Source of the DNA: Campylobacter gastrosuis
Lineage (GTDB): Bacteria; Campylobacterota; Campylobacteria; Campylobacterales; Campylobacteraceae
Direction: 5' to 3'
Length of the DNA: 64,000 bases
NCBI RefSeq assembly: GCF_030249845.1
Contig: NZ_JANURM010000004.1
Location: 1 to 64,000, forward strand
Translations under genes and position numbers: made by a program
Notes under the pieces: generated by a model
What the model saw: only the letters and a program-made list of their open reading frames with translations
What the model was told of the DNA's origin: nothing
Database searches by the model: none
In this document: one piece after another, positions 15,549-24,358 of the stretch
How positions within the stretch are numbered: the first letter of the stretch is position 1
How the letters are laid out: each line of letters starts with the position of its first letter

Positions 15549-17082
15549 GCGAGCTATAAACAACGTAGTTTGAAAGCACCTTTTTGCCGTAATTTCTGGT
15601 TTCAGCGTAAGGGACTAGCTCCATTGATAAAAACGGCTCAAACTCGCCACCCCTAAACATATCATCTCGTTTTAACAAACGCTTTGTAAAGCCGATACCG
15701 CCGTTGTAAGCGTAAGCGATAAAGAGCGGATGAGATAGGAATTTTTCAAGATAATTTAAATGATGATTTGCAAATTTATAAGCCACGCTTGGCAAAAACA
15801 TCATCGTTTCATCAAAATTTTCAATTTTTAGCTCTTTTTTGCCAATAGCGTTTGCTAAAAACGGCATAAACTGCATAGTGCCAAGTGCGTATGAGGTTGA
15901 AATTACGGCTGGTAAAAACAAACTCTCCTGCCTTGCTAGGGCAAAAATCAGCGTTTTTCGCTGTGCGTCTAGCTCATCAAGCGACTCATTTTGCGGGATT
16001 ATGTAGTAGTTTTTACCCCAGCCAGTCGCCTTTTGCATAAAATAAACATAGGCACTCACGCTCTCTTTTGTATAGAATTTACTAGCTAGTTTTAAAAGCT
16101 CATCTTTGCTTAAATTTTCTGCCTTATTTGCAAGAATTTGCCACGTAAATGGGTCTTTTATGTTTGGCTCATCAGCACTTTTCACGCTTGGGCTAGGCAC
16201 GTAAATTTCAAACGGCTTTGCGTTTAAAAGCTCCTTTGCATAGAGCGAATAGATGTTAATATCAGTGCTGTTTGCTAGCTCATTTAGTGCTTGTTTTTGC
16301 CCTAAAAGATAGAGCCAAAATTTAGCATTATCCCTTTGGCTTTGATACTCAAAAGTTAGACTTGCTTGTTTAAAAAACGCCATTGCTATGCTGTTTTGCT
16401 TTAAAATCAGGGCGTTTAAACCAAGCAAAAAAGCGTCATTTTTTGCAGTAATTTGTGGGTCTATTTTTAAAAAATTACTCCTAAAATTTTCAAATTTTCT
16501 CTCAAAAATCGCCGAGTTTAAAAGGCTTGAAAATCCCTTTGCGTTATAAAGTGCGTTCATAAAATTTAAGGGCAAATCAACCGCTTTATCGCTATCTTTT
16601 AAAAGCGTGATAAACTCGCTTACAGCACCGATTTTTGCCATTGTCATTAGCTTATCATCGCTGTTTAGGGCTAGTAAAATTTGCGATTTTTTAGGGTAGC
16701 TTTTTTCTAAATTTAGGGCTAAAATGTGCCTAGTTTTCTCATCAAGTTTTAGGCTAAAATTTATAGTTGTCAAGGCGTTTTGACAGCTTAGATTTGCATC
16801 AAGTATATTTTTTAGCCCAAAGCGGTCGCAAATGCCGATTTTTTGGGCTTTTGGCAGGATTTTATCAAGCGTTTTTTTTACAGCACCACCATTTCTGTAA
16901 AGCTGGGTTGAGAGAATTTTAGCCTGTTCTTTGCTAACGCCGACTTCGTTTATTAGGCGGTTTATGTAGTAGTCTTTTGCAAGGCTTTTTGGTTTGTCTT
17001 TTAGCTCATCAAAGCTTAAAACCCTAGCATCTAAAACGCCCAAAATTAGGGCTAAAATGCTACAAAGAAGCCGCAAATTCAC
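15466..17082 (-). CDS. slt: Soluble lytic murein transglycosylase
   Basis: The 538-residue periplasmic enzyme cleaves peptidoglycan glycan strands. It has a signal peptide ([15 protein letters not shown]), a long helical superhelix and a C-terminal lysozyme-like domain. The catalytic Glu is E386 in LARQESLFLP, followed by YALGTMQFMP and YAYNGG. The start is GTG, overlapping the end of yggT by 23 nt. The C-terminus overlaps the facing lipoprotein gene. Confidence 0.93.
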   Translation of the reverse strand: MNLRLLCSILALILGVLDARVLSFDELKDKPKSLAKDYYINRLINEVGVSKEQAKILSTQLYRNGGAVKKTLDKILPKAQKIGICDRFGLKNILDANLSCQNALTTINFSLKLDEKTRHILALNLEKSYPKKSQILLALNSDDKLMTMAKIGAVSEFITLLKDSDKAVDLPLNFMNALYNAKGFSSLLNSAIFERKFENFRSNFLKIDPQITAKNDAFLLGLNALILKQNSIAMAFFKQASLTFEYQSQRDNAKFWLYLLGQKQALNELANSTDINIYSLYAKELLNAKPFEIYVPSPSVKSADEPNIKDPFTWQILANKAENLSKDELLKLASKFYTKESVSAYVYFMQKATGWGKNYYIIPQNESLDELDAQRKTLIFALARQESLFLPAVISTSYALGTMQFMPFLANAIGKKELKIENFDETMMFLPSVAYKFANHHLNYLEKFLSHPLFIAYAYNGGIGFTKRLLKRDDMFRGGEFEPFLSMELVPYAETRNYGKKVLSNYVVYSSLMGSNIKISQLLQILNEPRGGYHFEKF

Positions 17083-17353
17083 CTAAAAGCCTTATAAAAA
17101 ATAGATCAATAAATTGAAGTGCTAAAAGCACGATGATTGGCGTTATCTCAATGCCGTTAAAATTTGTTGGCATTACACGGCGGATTTTTTCATAAACTGG
17201 CTCTGTTAGACGCATTAAAAGCTGGACGATTGGGTTGTATGGATCTGGTCTAACCCAGCTAATTAGTGCTGAGATGATAATAACCCAAATATAAATTTGA
17301 ATAATTAAATGTAAAATATTAGCAACTGCCATTAAAAACGTAGATAAAATCAC
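17060..17353 (-). CDS. YggT-family small membrane protein
   Basis: The 97-residue protein has two hydrophobic segments (about residues 4-32 and 70-92) around the family signature [22 protein letters not shown]. YggT proteins are linked with membrane-protein and cell-envelope or division genes, but the precise role is not settled. The start GTG overlaps the TGA of gltX (GTGA), with AAAGGAGAT upstream. Confidence 0.88.
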   Translation of the reverse strand: MILSTFLMAVANILHLIIQIYIWVIIISALISWVRPDPYNPIVQLLMRLTEPVYEKIRRVMPTNFNGIEITPIIVLLALQFIDLFFIRLLGEFAASL

Positions 17354-18636
17354 CTTACAATCTCCTTTAAATCATCTTTTATAAGCGGATAAAGTTCGCT
17401 AAGCTCAGGGCCGTGAAGCTCTCCTGTTAGCAGCATTCTAAGTGGCATAAAAAAGCTTTTGCTCTTTAAGCTTGTGGCTTTAATTAGCTCGTTTTTAAAC
17501 TCGTCATAGCTCTGGCAGGGCTTTAAGCTTAAAATGGCACTTTTTATTATCTCAAACTCATTTTTATACTCGTCCGGCGCCACTTTTGGGCTGTAAATTT
17601 TTGCGATTTTTTCTTTTATCTCTGGGATTAGCGAGGCCTCTTGTGTGTAAAATCTAGCCAAATTTGGCTTATCAAGCCCAAGCTCTTTTAGCCTATCATC
17701 GCTTGCGATTTTGATATGCTCACGATTTACGTGTTTTAGCATATTTAGATCAAATTTTGCCGGCGAGCGTGAAATTTTACTTATATCAAACCACTTTGCA
17801 GCCTCATCTATCGTGAAAATTTCAACTGGCGTTTTATTGCCCAAAAGCACGAGATAGTTTGCGATAGCCTCAGGCATAAAACCGATACCCAACATCCATT
17901 TTACGCTACTTGCGTCATCTCTTTTGCTCATCTTTTTGCCGTCTTCATTTAGAATTATTGGCAGGTGAGCGTATTGCATTTTTTGCGTGTAGCCAAGCCC
18001 CTGCCTAATTAAATCCTGCTTTGGCGTGTTGCTTACGTGATCTTCGCCACGAATGACAAATGTCACGCCTTCAAGCATATCATCAACCGCACACGCAAAG
18101 TTATACGTTGGCGTCTTATCAGCTCTCATTATCACAAAGCTATCAATCGCGTCAGGCTCAAAGCTAAGCTCGCCCTTTATGGCGTCTGTAAAGCTCATCG
18201 TGCTTTTTGGCTTTTTCATACGGATAACAAATGGCTTGTCGTTATTTAGCACCTCTTCGTTGCTTAAACGCTCACAAGTGCCGTCATATCGGTAAGGTGC
18301 GCCCTCGCTTTTTGCCTTCTCTTTTTTGGCTTCTAGCTCGCTTTCAGTGCAAAAACAAGCAAACGCTTTTTTGTCTATTAACAGCTTTGCGGCTAACTCC
18401 CTGTGAAATTTCAAATTCTCACTTTGGATATAGATGTGAGCTGGTTTTATGCCAAAATGGCTTAAAATTTCAATAATCTCTTTTTCTTTGCCCTTGATAT
18501 TTCGCTCGGTGTCGGTGTCTTCAATGCGTAAGATGAAGCCACTATTTTCTTTAAGCGAACAGATATAGTTAAAAATTGCTGCACGTAGGTTGCCTATGTG
18601 CATATCGCCTGTTGGCGACGGCGCAAAACGATACAT
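17350..18636 (-). CDS. gltX: Glutamyl-tRNA synthetase
   Basis: The class I synthetase charges tRNA(Glu), possibly also tRNA(Gln), since Campylobacter has two GltX proteins and uses GatCAB. I placed the start at 18636 ([16 protein letters not shown]) because AGGA stands 6 nt upstream; the longer frame to 18669 lacks support. Motifs are HIGN and the KMSKR site ([11 protein letters not shown]). The product is 428 residues. It heads the minus-strand run gltX-yggT-slt. Confidence 0.95.
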   Translation of the reverse strand: MYRFAPSPTGDMHIGNLRAAIFNYICSLKENSGFILRIEDTDTERNIKGKEKEIIEILSHFGIKPAHIYIQSENLKFHRELAAKLLIDKKAFACFCTESELEAKKEKAKSEGAPYRYDGTCERLSNEEVLNNDKPFVIRMKKPKSTMSFTDAIKGELSFEPDAIDSFVIMRADKTPTYNFACAVDDMLEGVTFVIRGEDHVSNTPKQDLIRQGLGYTQKMQYAHLPIILNEDGKKMSKRDDASSVKWMLGIGFMPEAIANYLVLLGNKTPVEIFTIDEAAKWFDISKISRSPAKFDLNMLKHVNREHIKIASDDRLKELGLDKPNLARFYTQEASLIPEIKEKIAKIYSPKVAPDEYKNEFEIIKSAILSLKPCQSYDEFKNELIKATSLKSKSFFMPLRMLLTGELHGPELSELYPLIKDDLKEIVR

Positions 18637-18669
18637 TTGTGTCCTTTTTTTGCTAAATTTTAATCGCAA

Positions 18670-18675
18670 ATTATA
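18670..18675 (-). promoter_or_regulatory. -10 box for gltX
   Basis: TATAAT on the minus strand, preceded by TGTGA, lies 34 nt upstream of the chosen gltX start in the 110-nt divergent gap with mscL. Confidence 0.5.
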
Positions 18676-18706
18676 TCACATTATGCGTTTATAAAGCTTT
18701 ATTTTG

Positions 18707-18712
18707 TAAAAT
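18707..18712 (+). promoter_or_regulatory. -10 box for mscL
   Basis: TAAAAT preceded by TTTTG lies 35 nt before the mscL start; AAAGGA follows as ribosome site at 18734-18739. Confidence 0.4.
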
Positions 18713-18746
18713 CTGCGTTTTTAAAATTTACACAAAAGGATAAAAT

Positions 18747-19154
18747 TTGAGTTTCATCAAGGAATTTAAAGAATTTGCAATGCGTGGCAACGTCATTGAT
18801 ATGGCTGTGGGCGTCGTAATCGGCGGTGCTTTTGGCAAAATCGTATCATCGCTCGTAAGCGATGTCATAATGCCAGTTGTTGGCGTTTTAACGGGTGGGG
18901 TAAATTTTACAGATTATAAATTTACGCTAAAAGAGGCGGTCGGCGAAGTCCCTGCTGTTACGATAAATTACGGCTCATTTATTCAAACAATGGTTGATTT
19001 TACGATTATTGCATTTTGTATTTTTTGTGCGATAAAAGCGATAAATACGCTAAAACGTGAGCCAGAACCAAAAGAGAGCGAACCTGAAAAAACCCCAGCC
19101 GACATTGAGCTTTTAACACAAATTAGAGATTTGCTAAAAGAAAAAAATAGCTAA
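18747..19154 (+). CDS. mscL: Large-conductance mechanosensitive channel MscL
   Basis: The 135-residue protein opens a wide pore under membrane tension and protects against osmotic downshock. It has the N-terminal [26 protein letters not shown] signature (split here as helix S1 plus TM1), TM2 (residues 77-97) and a charged C-terminal helix ending [13 protein letters not shown]. The start codon is TTG with AAAGGA upstream; MscL proteins start at this residue. Confidence 0.95.
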   Translation: MSFIKEFKEFAMRGNVIDMAVGVVIGGAFGKIVSSLVSDVIMPVVGVLTGGVNFTDYKFTLKEAVGEVPAVTINYGSFIQTMVDFTIIAFCIFCAIKAINTLKREPEPKESEPEKTPADIELLTQIRDLLKEKNS

Positions 19155-19213
19155 ATTTGTAATTTAGTGAAAAAACTACATAAAATACATTAAAAATTTC
19201 AATCAAAAACCTA

Positions 19214-19239
19214 CGAACGCCGATTTTAATCGGTGTTTG
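19214..19239. repeat. Palindromic element (CGAACGCCGATT family), copy B
   Basis: ACGAAC-GCCGATT-tt-AATCGGT-GTTTGT folds with two G-T pairs. It shares its core and an AATC.AAA upstream flank with the element at 8961-8993. It follows mscL by about 60 nt and could help end its transcript, but no T-run follows directly. Confidence 0.6.
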
Positions 19240-19283
19240 TCAAAAAATAAAAAATTTTTAACAAAATTTAAGCTTAAATTCAA

Positions 19284-19295
19284 GGGGGGGGGGGG
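19284..19295 (+). repeat. Poly-G tract (12 G), candidate phase-variation switch
   Basis: Twelve consecutive G lie 35 nt before the autotransporter ATG and directly abut TAAAAT (19296-19301), a plausible -10 box. Tracts of this length are hypermutable in Campylobacter through slipped-strand mispairing. Because it is outside the reading frame, length changes would alter the promoter, not the frame. Confidence 0.85.
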
Positions 19296-19330
19296 TAAAA
19301 TAGCATTTTATTTTCTTAAAAGGAGTATTG

Positions 19331-21838
19331 ATGAAATTTTCACGAGTGGTTTGTTCTACGCTTTTTGGTGTGTTGCTTGGTTTTAGCACTCTTGGTGCTG
19401 CTAATTTGACATTAAGCGAAGCAGTAGAGAAGAATCTAAACGCTTACAATAACTTTTTTGTAGGCACATTACAAAAAAATGTTTCAAATTTTAGCGAAGT
19501 TTTAAGTAGCTATAATGACGGCATTAAAAATGTAACAAGCGATAGTCTAAATAATGGCAAAGATAAGGCGCTTGGCGATTTGCTAAAAGGTCTTATGAGT
19601 GCTATGAATGCTAGTGATACAAATGGTTTTTCTTACAAAGATTACGGCACGAACGTAGATGATGAGAGTGAAGAAGATAGCGGTGGCTGGGTAGAAGTTG
19701 AGGATAAACAATATTTGGAATTTAGCGATTCAGAAAGCAGTAAAGCTAGAATAACTTATGGTAAAAATAGTATTAAAATTTATGGTGATGTTAGCGATAG
19801 TGCTAATGACTACATTGCTTTAAAAGACGATGGCACGCTAGTTTTAACCACCCAAAATAATGGTCAAAATTCTATTTTAGCCAATAATGATGGGCTATTA
19901 AAAAGCGATTTAGATGCTATTAATGCACTTTTAAAAGGTGTTATTGATGATAGAGTTAGCTACTTTAAAAAATTTTTGATTATTGATGGTTTTCGTGAAT
20001 TAATTTATAGTGCTATAAATGATGAAACGCTTAGAGAGAGTGAAAATTTTAAGAATTTAATGAATGAGTTTAACAAGATAAGCTCATACGATGAGATGAA
20101 AAACATAGCTACACAAGATATACAAACCACACAAAATGCCCTATCTAAAACAAGCAGGCTAGTTGAGCTAATAACTAGCGTAAAAAATGCAAGCCAAAGC
20201 GATAAAGCGGCTAAAATTTCAGAGCTAAATAGCTATATGAGTGATAACGGAGTAAAAATCGGCGTAGATAATGATAAAACTTACGATGGATTTAGTAGCG
20301 TAATCACAGAAAGCACAGACATTGATAAAATTTTAGGCATAGTTAAGACTGAAAAGAAAAATTACGAAAATAACGTAGATGTGGTTAAGGTTGTTGCTGA
20401 AAATTTAGTAAAAAATGAAAAGCTGTTTAAGGAGATAATTTTAGACAAAGAGCTAAGCGATGATACTAAAAAAGTCCTAGACCAAGCAAAAGCTGAGCTA
20501 GAAGCTACTCAAACTGCCACAGAAAAAAAGGCTGGACTTGCAGCTATTTCTGCTAAACTTGCCAAGCTAAATGCAAATAAAAATACCACAAATGAGGAGA
20601 AAGCACAAGCACAAAGTGAGCTAAGCAAGGCACAAAAGGACTACACACAAGCAGTTGCTGCTAAAATAGAAGCCATTGCAAACAATAGTGTAAACACAGC
20701 ACTTTTAGCGACTGATAAAAGCGTAGCTTTGGGAATTTCAGATGCTTTAACTAGCTCTAATTTAGCTTTGGTTAGCGCACTTGATAGTGATAGCGTGAGC
20801 GAGTTTTCGCAAATTGTTAAGGATGTTACAAATTCCATTGATACAGCAAATCAGAGTTTAAATACTGGCATTACGACTGATATTGTAAAATTTAGCTCAG
20901 ACCTTTCTACTAACACCCGCCTTGCAAAGCTATCAAATCCATTTAATGATAACCTAGCCCTAGCTTATGCTATTTCTGAGCTTAAAGGCGAAAAATTTGC
21001 AGATAGTGGCGATAGTCTTTCAAGTGTAGTAAAGGCATATACAGACCGCTTTAATTATGATCATAATCTTTGGGCAAATGTGCTTGGCTCAAAAGGTAAG
21101 CTAAAAGGAGATATCAAACCTAGCCTTTATGGATTTAGCATAGGTTACGATAAGGCGTTTGATAATAGCATAGTTGGTGTGTTTGCAACATCGGCTAAGT
21201 CAAAAATAAAAGCAGATGCTGCAAAAAACGAGGCAAATAATTATCAGTTTGGCTTATATTCACGTGCATATTTTGGCAACTCTGAGATTGATGCTAAAAT
21301 TTCAATTGGCAAAGCTAAAAATGAGCTAGATAGATACAATGTGCTAGGTAATGCTAGTGGTAAATATGACACGGATTTTTTTAGCACAGAGTTTGGGTAT
21401 GGTTATGTGTTTGATTTAAGCAAGACAATGTTTATAAAACCATTTGCCTCTTTAAACTACAATTACCTTAAAAATAAGGCATTTAATGAGAATGGAGTGT
21501 TGCCTTTACACTTTGATAGCACAAAGACAAAATCATTAAGTATTAAACTTGGGTCTGAGTTTAGAGGATATGTAAATGAGACAAATTATCTTTACATTGC
21601 CCCAAATATTGAGCGTGAGATATATAAAGATACTGATGATACGAATGTGAGATTTTTAGGCTCAAATCAAAATATTTTTATAGAAAATGATGATAAAAAG
21701 CACACATATTTTGGTATTCAAACCGGTGCTGATTTTGCTATCACACAAAGTCTTAGCACAAATATTAATTTTGGTGCTAAGCTTAGAAGTAACGAGAAGT
21801 ATTACAACGGCACAATAGGTCTAAGGTATAAATTTTAA
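19331..21838 (+). CDS. Autotransporter (type V secretion) adhesin-like protein
   Basis: The 835-residue protein has a signal peptide (to about residue 24, GFSTLGAANLT). The passenger, to about residue 545, is unusually helical and charged, with coiled-coil-like Lys/Glu/Ala/Gln blocks (for example TEKKAGLAAISAKLAKL). The C-terminal beta-barrel spans about 555-835 and ends with the outer-membrane signature YKF. AGGAG lies 5 nt before the ATG; a TTG 3 nt earlier is less likely. Its substrate or function is unknown. Adhesion or autoaggregation is only a family-level guess. The poly-G tract upstream suggests variable expression. A terminator follows. Confidence 0.85.
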   Translation: MKFSRVVCSTLFGVLLGFSTLGAANLTLSEAVEKNLNAYNNFFVGTLQKNVSNFSEVLSSYNDGIKNVTSDSLNNGKDKALGDLLKGLMSAMNASDTNGFSYKDYGTNVDDESEEDSGGWVEVEDKQYLEFSDSESSKARITYGKNSIKIYGDVSDSANDYIALKDDGTLVLTTQNNGQNSILANNDGLLKSDLDAINALLKGVIDDRVSYFKKFLIIDGFRELIYSAINDETLRESENFKNLMNEFNKISSYDEMKNIATQDIQTTQNALSKTSRLVELITSVKNASQSDKAAKISELNSYMSDNGVKIGVDNDKTYDGFSSVITESTDIDKILGIVKTEKKNYENNVDVVKVVAENLVKNEKLFKEIILDKELSDDTKKVLDQAKAELEATQTATEKKAGLAAISAKLAKLNANKNTTNEEKAQAQSELSKAQKDYTQAVAAKIEAIANNSVNTALLATDKSVALGISDALTSSNLALVSALDSDSVSEFSQIVKDVTNSIDTANQSLNTGITTDIVKFSSDLSTNTRLAKLSNPFNDNLALAYAISELKGEKFADSGDSLSSVVKAYTDRFNYDHNLWANVLGSKGKLKGDIKPSLYGFSIGYDKAFDNSIVGVFATSAKSKIKADAAKNEANNYQFGLYSRAYFGNSEIDAKISIGKAKNELDRYNVLGNASGKYDTDFFSTEFGYGYVFDLSKTMFIKPFASLNYNYLKNKAFNENGVLPLHFDSTKTKSLSIKLGSEFRGYVNETNYLYIAPNIEREIYKDTDDTNVRFLGSNQNIFIENDDKKHTYFGIQTGADFAITQSLSTNINFGAKLRSNEKYYNGTIGLRYKF

Positions 21839-21845
21839 AGCGTTT

Positions 21846-21871
21846 AACTGCCCTTTATTATTGGGGCAGTT
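21846..21871 (+). terminator. Terminator after the autotransporter gene
   Basis: AACTGCCC (21846-21853) and GGGCAGTT (21864-21871) form an 8-bp stem with a 10-nt loop, followed by TTAAAATTT. It begins 7 nt after the stop codon. Confidence 0.65.
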
Positions 21872-22036
21872 TTAAAATTTCTAAAATTATAAAACTGCCG
21901 ATTTTTAAGCAGTAAAATACCTCAAAATCCACCATTGTAAATGGCTGGTTTTTATGCGTTATATTCTAAAATTTCTAAACTAACTAAAATTTTATTTGAT
22001 TTTTTGTAAAATAGGGCAGTTTTTTAAAGGTTTTTT

Positions 22037-24358
22037 ATGGAGAATATCAAAATTTTAGGCTCTGGCGGCAGCAGAACGCAGGGGTCAAGCTCAACGTGTT
22101 TTAGGATAAGTCAAAGTGTTTTGATTGATGCTGGTAATGTCATAAAGGCTATCGGCGATGAGGCGGTTGAGATAAATCACATTTTTATCACTCACGCACA
22201 CGCTGACCACATTACTGATTTGCCGTTTTTAATTGACGGATTTTTTGAGCAACGCCAAGAAACGCTTATGATTTACGGCTCAAAAGATACGATAAATGCG
22301 ATAAAAACGCACGTTTTTAACGATGAAATTTGGCCTGATTTTTCAAAAATAAGACTACCAAATGGAGAAATTTCGCTTAGTTTTTGCGAAATTTCACAAT
22401 CTGATACGCTAAATTTTGACGGACTTTTTATCACGCCGATTTTTGCAAATCACACGAAAGGCTCGTTTGGTTACAAGGTCAGCGACGGCGAGATTAGCTA
22501 CATAATTAGTGGCGATACGTATTTAAATGATGAGCTAGTTCGCGCCATAAATGATGATTTAAGCGTGAGTTCTTTAATCGTTGAATGCTCGTTTTCAAAC
22601 CGCCTAGGCGCACTTGCAAAGTCAAGCTCACACCTTACGCCAGAGCTTTTAACTAGCCTAGTTTTGGGCTTAAACCGCAAGGTTAATCTATTTATCTATC
22701 ACATAAAACCGATATATTTAGATGAGATTAGGCACGAGCTAAAAGAGCTTTTGGGGGCAAATGATAAAATTTTAGAAGACGGCGATGAGATAAATGTCAA
22801 AAAAGGCGTCGTTAAGCCCTTCACATCGGCACAGGCACAATTTGAGAAAATTTTAAATATCAATTTAGAGCTAGCCGATGAAGAGGATTTTGATAAAATT
22901 TTGCAGATGATTTTAACCTACACAAGAGAGCTTACTCACAGCGACGGCGGCACACTTTATATGATTTCGCCGGATAAAAAATTCCTTGATTTTAAGGTCA
23001 TTGAAAATGAGAGTTTAGGCATAAATTTAAGCGGACACAATGGCGAAAAGCTCTGGGATTCTCTGCCACTTTACACAGATGATGGCACGCCAAATCACGC
23101 TATGATAGCCTCAATTTCAGCCCTTGAAAACCGAGTGATAAATATCTCTGATGTTTATGGCTCAAATGAGTATGACTTTGAGGGCGTTAGGGCATTTGAT
23201 AAAAAATACGGTTACAACTCATCATCAATGCTAACAATACCGCTGGTAAATCACGAAAACGAAGTTATTGGTGTAATTCAGCTGATAAATAAAATTTCAA
23301 GTAAAAACAAGGCGACAATTTATAACAAAACTGATGAAAAAATCGCTAGAATTTTCTCACGCCAAGCTGGTATGGTGCTAACGACAACCCAGCTGATTTT
23401 AAGCCTTGAAGAGTTCTTAAATGCCTTTGTTTCAACCATAGCAAGTGCGATTGATGCAAAGTCAAAACACACGATAAATCACATTACAAAAATGGCAAAA
23501 CTTGCCCCATTAATCGCAAAATCAATTAGCAACGACAAGACAATTTATAAAGATGTAACCTACTCAAAAGCCGATATGGATGAAATAGAGCTAGCTGCCA
23601 AGCTTCACGATATAGGCAAAATTTCAATGCCTGAAACGATAATGGATAAAGCAACCAAGCTTCAAAGGGTAATTGACGGCATTGAGCTGATTAAGGATAG
23701 GCTTGAAATCATTAAACGAGATAAGGAGATTTTGTTTTTAAAAAACGAAATTTCAAAAGAGCAGTTTGACGCTGATATAAAAGAGCTTGATGATGATATG
23801 AAATTTATCCAAAAGGTAAATAAAGGCTCTGAGTTTATGCGAGTTGAGGATACAAAACGCATAATTTTAATGTCAAAATACACATATATGAGAGAGGGCA
23901 TAAAGGCATATCTGCTCTCAGAGCAAGAGCGGTATAATCTGCTAATAGAAAAAGGCACACTCACAAAAGAGGAGAAGGACGTGATGAATTCGCACGCCCA
24001 GCTTAGCATAGATATGCTAAAAGTCCTGCCGTTTCCTAAAAAATACCAAAACGTCTTTCATATCGCTGTAAATCATCACGAAAAGCTAAACGGCAAGGGC
24101 TATCCACGTGGGCTAGGCGAGGCTGATTTGACGCTTGAAGATAGAATAATGATTCTAGCTGATATTTTTGAGGCACTGACATCTCACTCACGCCCATATA
24201 AGGGTGCGATGAAGCTTTCAGAGGCGTTTAGCATACTTGATGCGATGGCTGATAGAAATGAGATAGATAAGCAAATGCTTGAATTTTTTAAATCAAGCGA
24301 CGCCCTAAGGGAGTATGTAAAAGACGAGCTGTCGCCAGAGCAGGTTGATGAGTTTTAA
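22037..24358 (+). CDS. Metallo-beta-lactamase / GAF / HD-GYP fusion, putative cyclic-nucleotide phosphodiesterase
   Basis: The 773-residue cytosolic protein has three parts. Residues 1-255 form a metallo-beta-lactamase fold with the metal site HAHADH (53-58), ANHTKGSFG and SGDTYLND, like class II cyclic-nucleotide phosphodiesterases and RNase Z relatives. Residues about 270-450 form a GAF sensor domain. Residues about 455-773 form an HD-GYP domain with HD at 524-525 (HDIGK), HH at 680-681 and GYP at 688-690. All the expected catalytic residues are present. HD-GYP domains hydrolyse c-di-GMP; the substrate of the MBL half is unknown. It has its own -10 (TAAAAT near 22007) and AAAGG. Its stop shares TTTAAA with the facing gene. 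Confidence 0.85.
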   Translation: MENIKILGSGGSRTQGSSSTCFRISQSVLIDAGNVIKAIGDEAVEINHIFITHAHADHITDLPFLIDGFFEQRQETLMIYGSKDTINAIKTHVFNDEIWPDFSKIRLPNGEISLSFCEISQSDTLNFDGLFITPIFANHTKGSFGYKVSDGEISYIISGDTYLNDELVRAINDDLSVSSLIVECSFSNRLGALAKSSSHLTPELLTSLVLGLNRKVNLFIYHIKPIYLDEIRHELKELLGANDKILEDGDEINVKKGVVKPFTSAQAQFEKILNINLELADEEDFDKILQMILTYTRELTHSDGGTLYMISPDKKFLDFKVIENESLGINLSGHNGEKLWDSLPLYTDDGTPNHAMIASISALENRVINISDVYGSNEYDFEGVRAFDKKYGYNSSSMLTIPLVNHENEVIGVIQLINKISSKNKATIYNKTDEKIARIFSRQAGMVLTTTQLILSLEEFLNAFVSTIASAIDAKSKHTINHITKMAKLAPLIAKSISNDKTIYKDVTYSKADMDEIELAAKLHDIGKISMPETIMDKATKLQRVIDGIELIKDRLEIIKRDKEILFLKNEISKEQFDADIKELDDDMKFIQKVNKGSEFMRVEDTKRIILMSKYTYMREGIKAYLLSEQERYNLLIEKGTLTKEEKDVMNSHAQLSIDMLKVLPFPKKYQNVFHIAVNHHEKLNGKGYPRGLGEADLTLEDRIMILADIFEALTSHSRPYKGAMKLSEAFSILDAMADRNEIDKQMLEFFKSSDALREYVKDELSPEQVDEF

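Noticed and set aside
18037..18476. Three overlapping plus-strand frames inside gltX
   Set aside because: They are shadows of a well-supported synthetase gene on the other strand.
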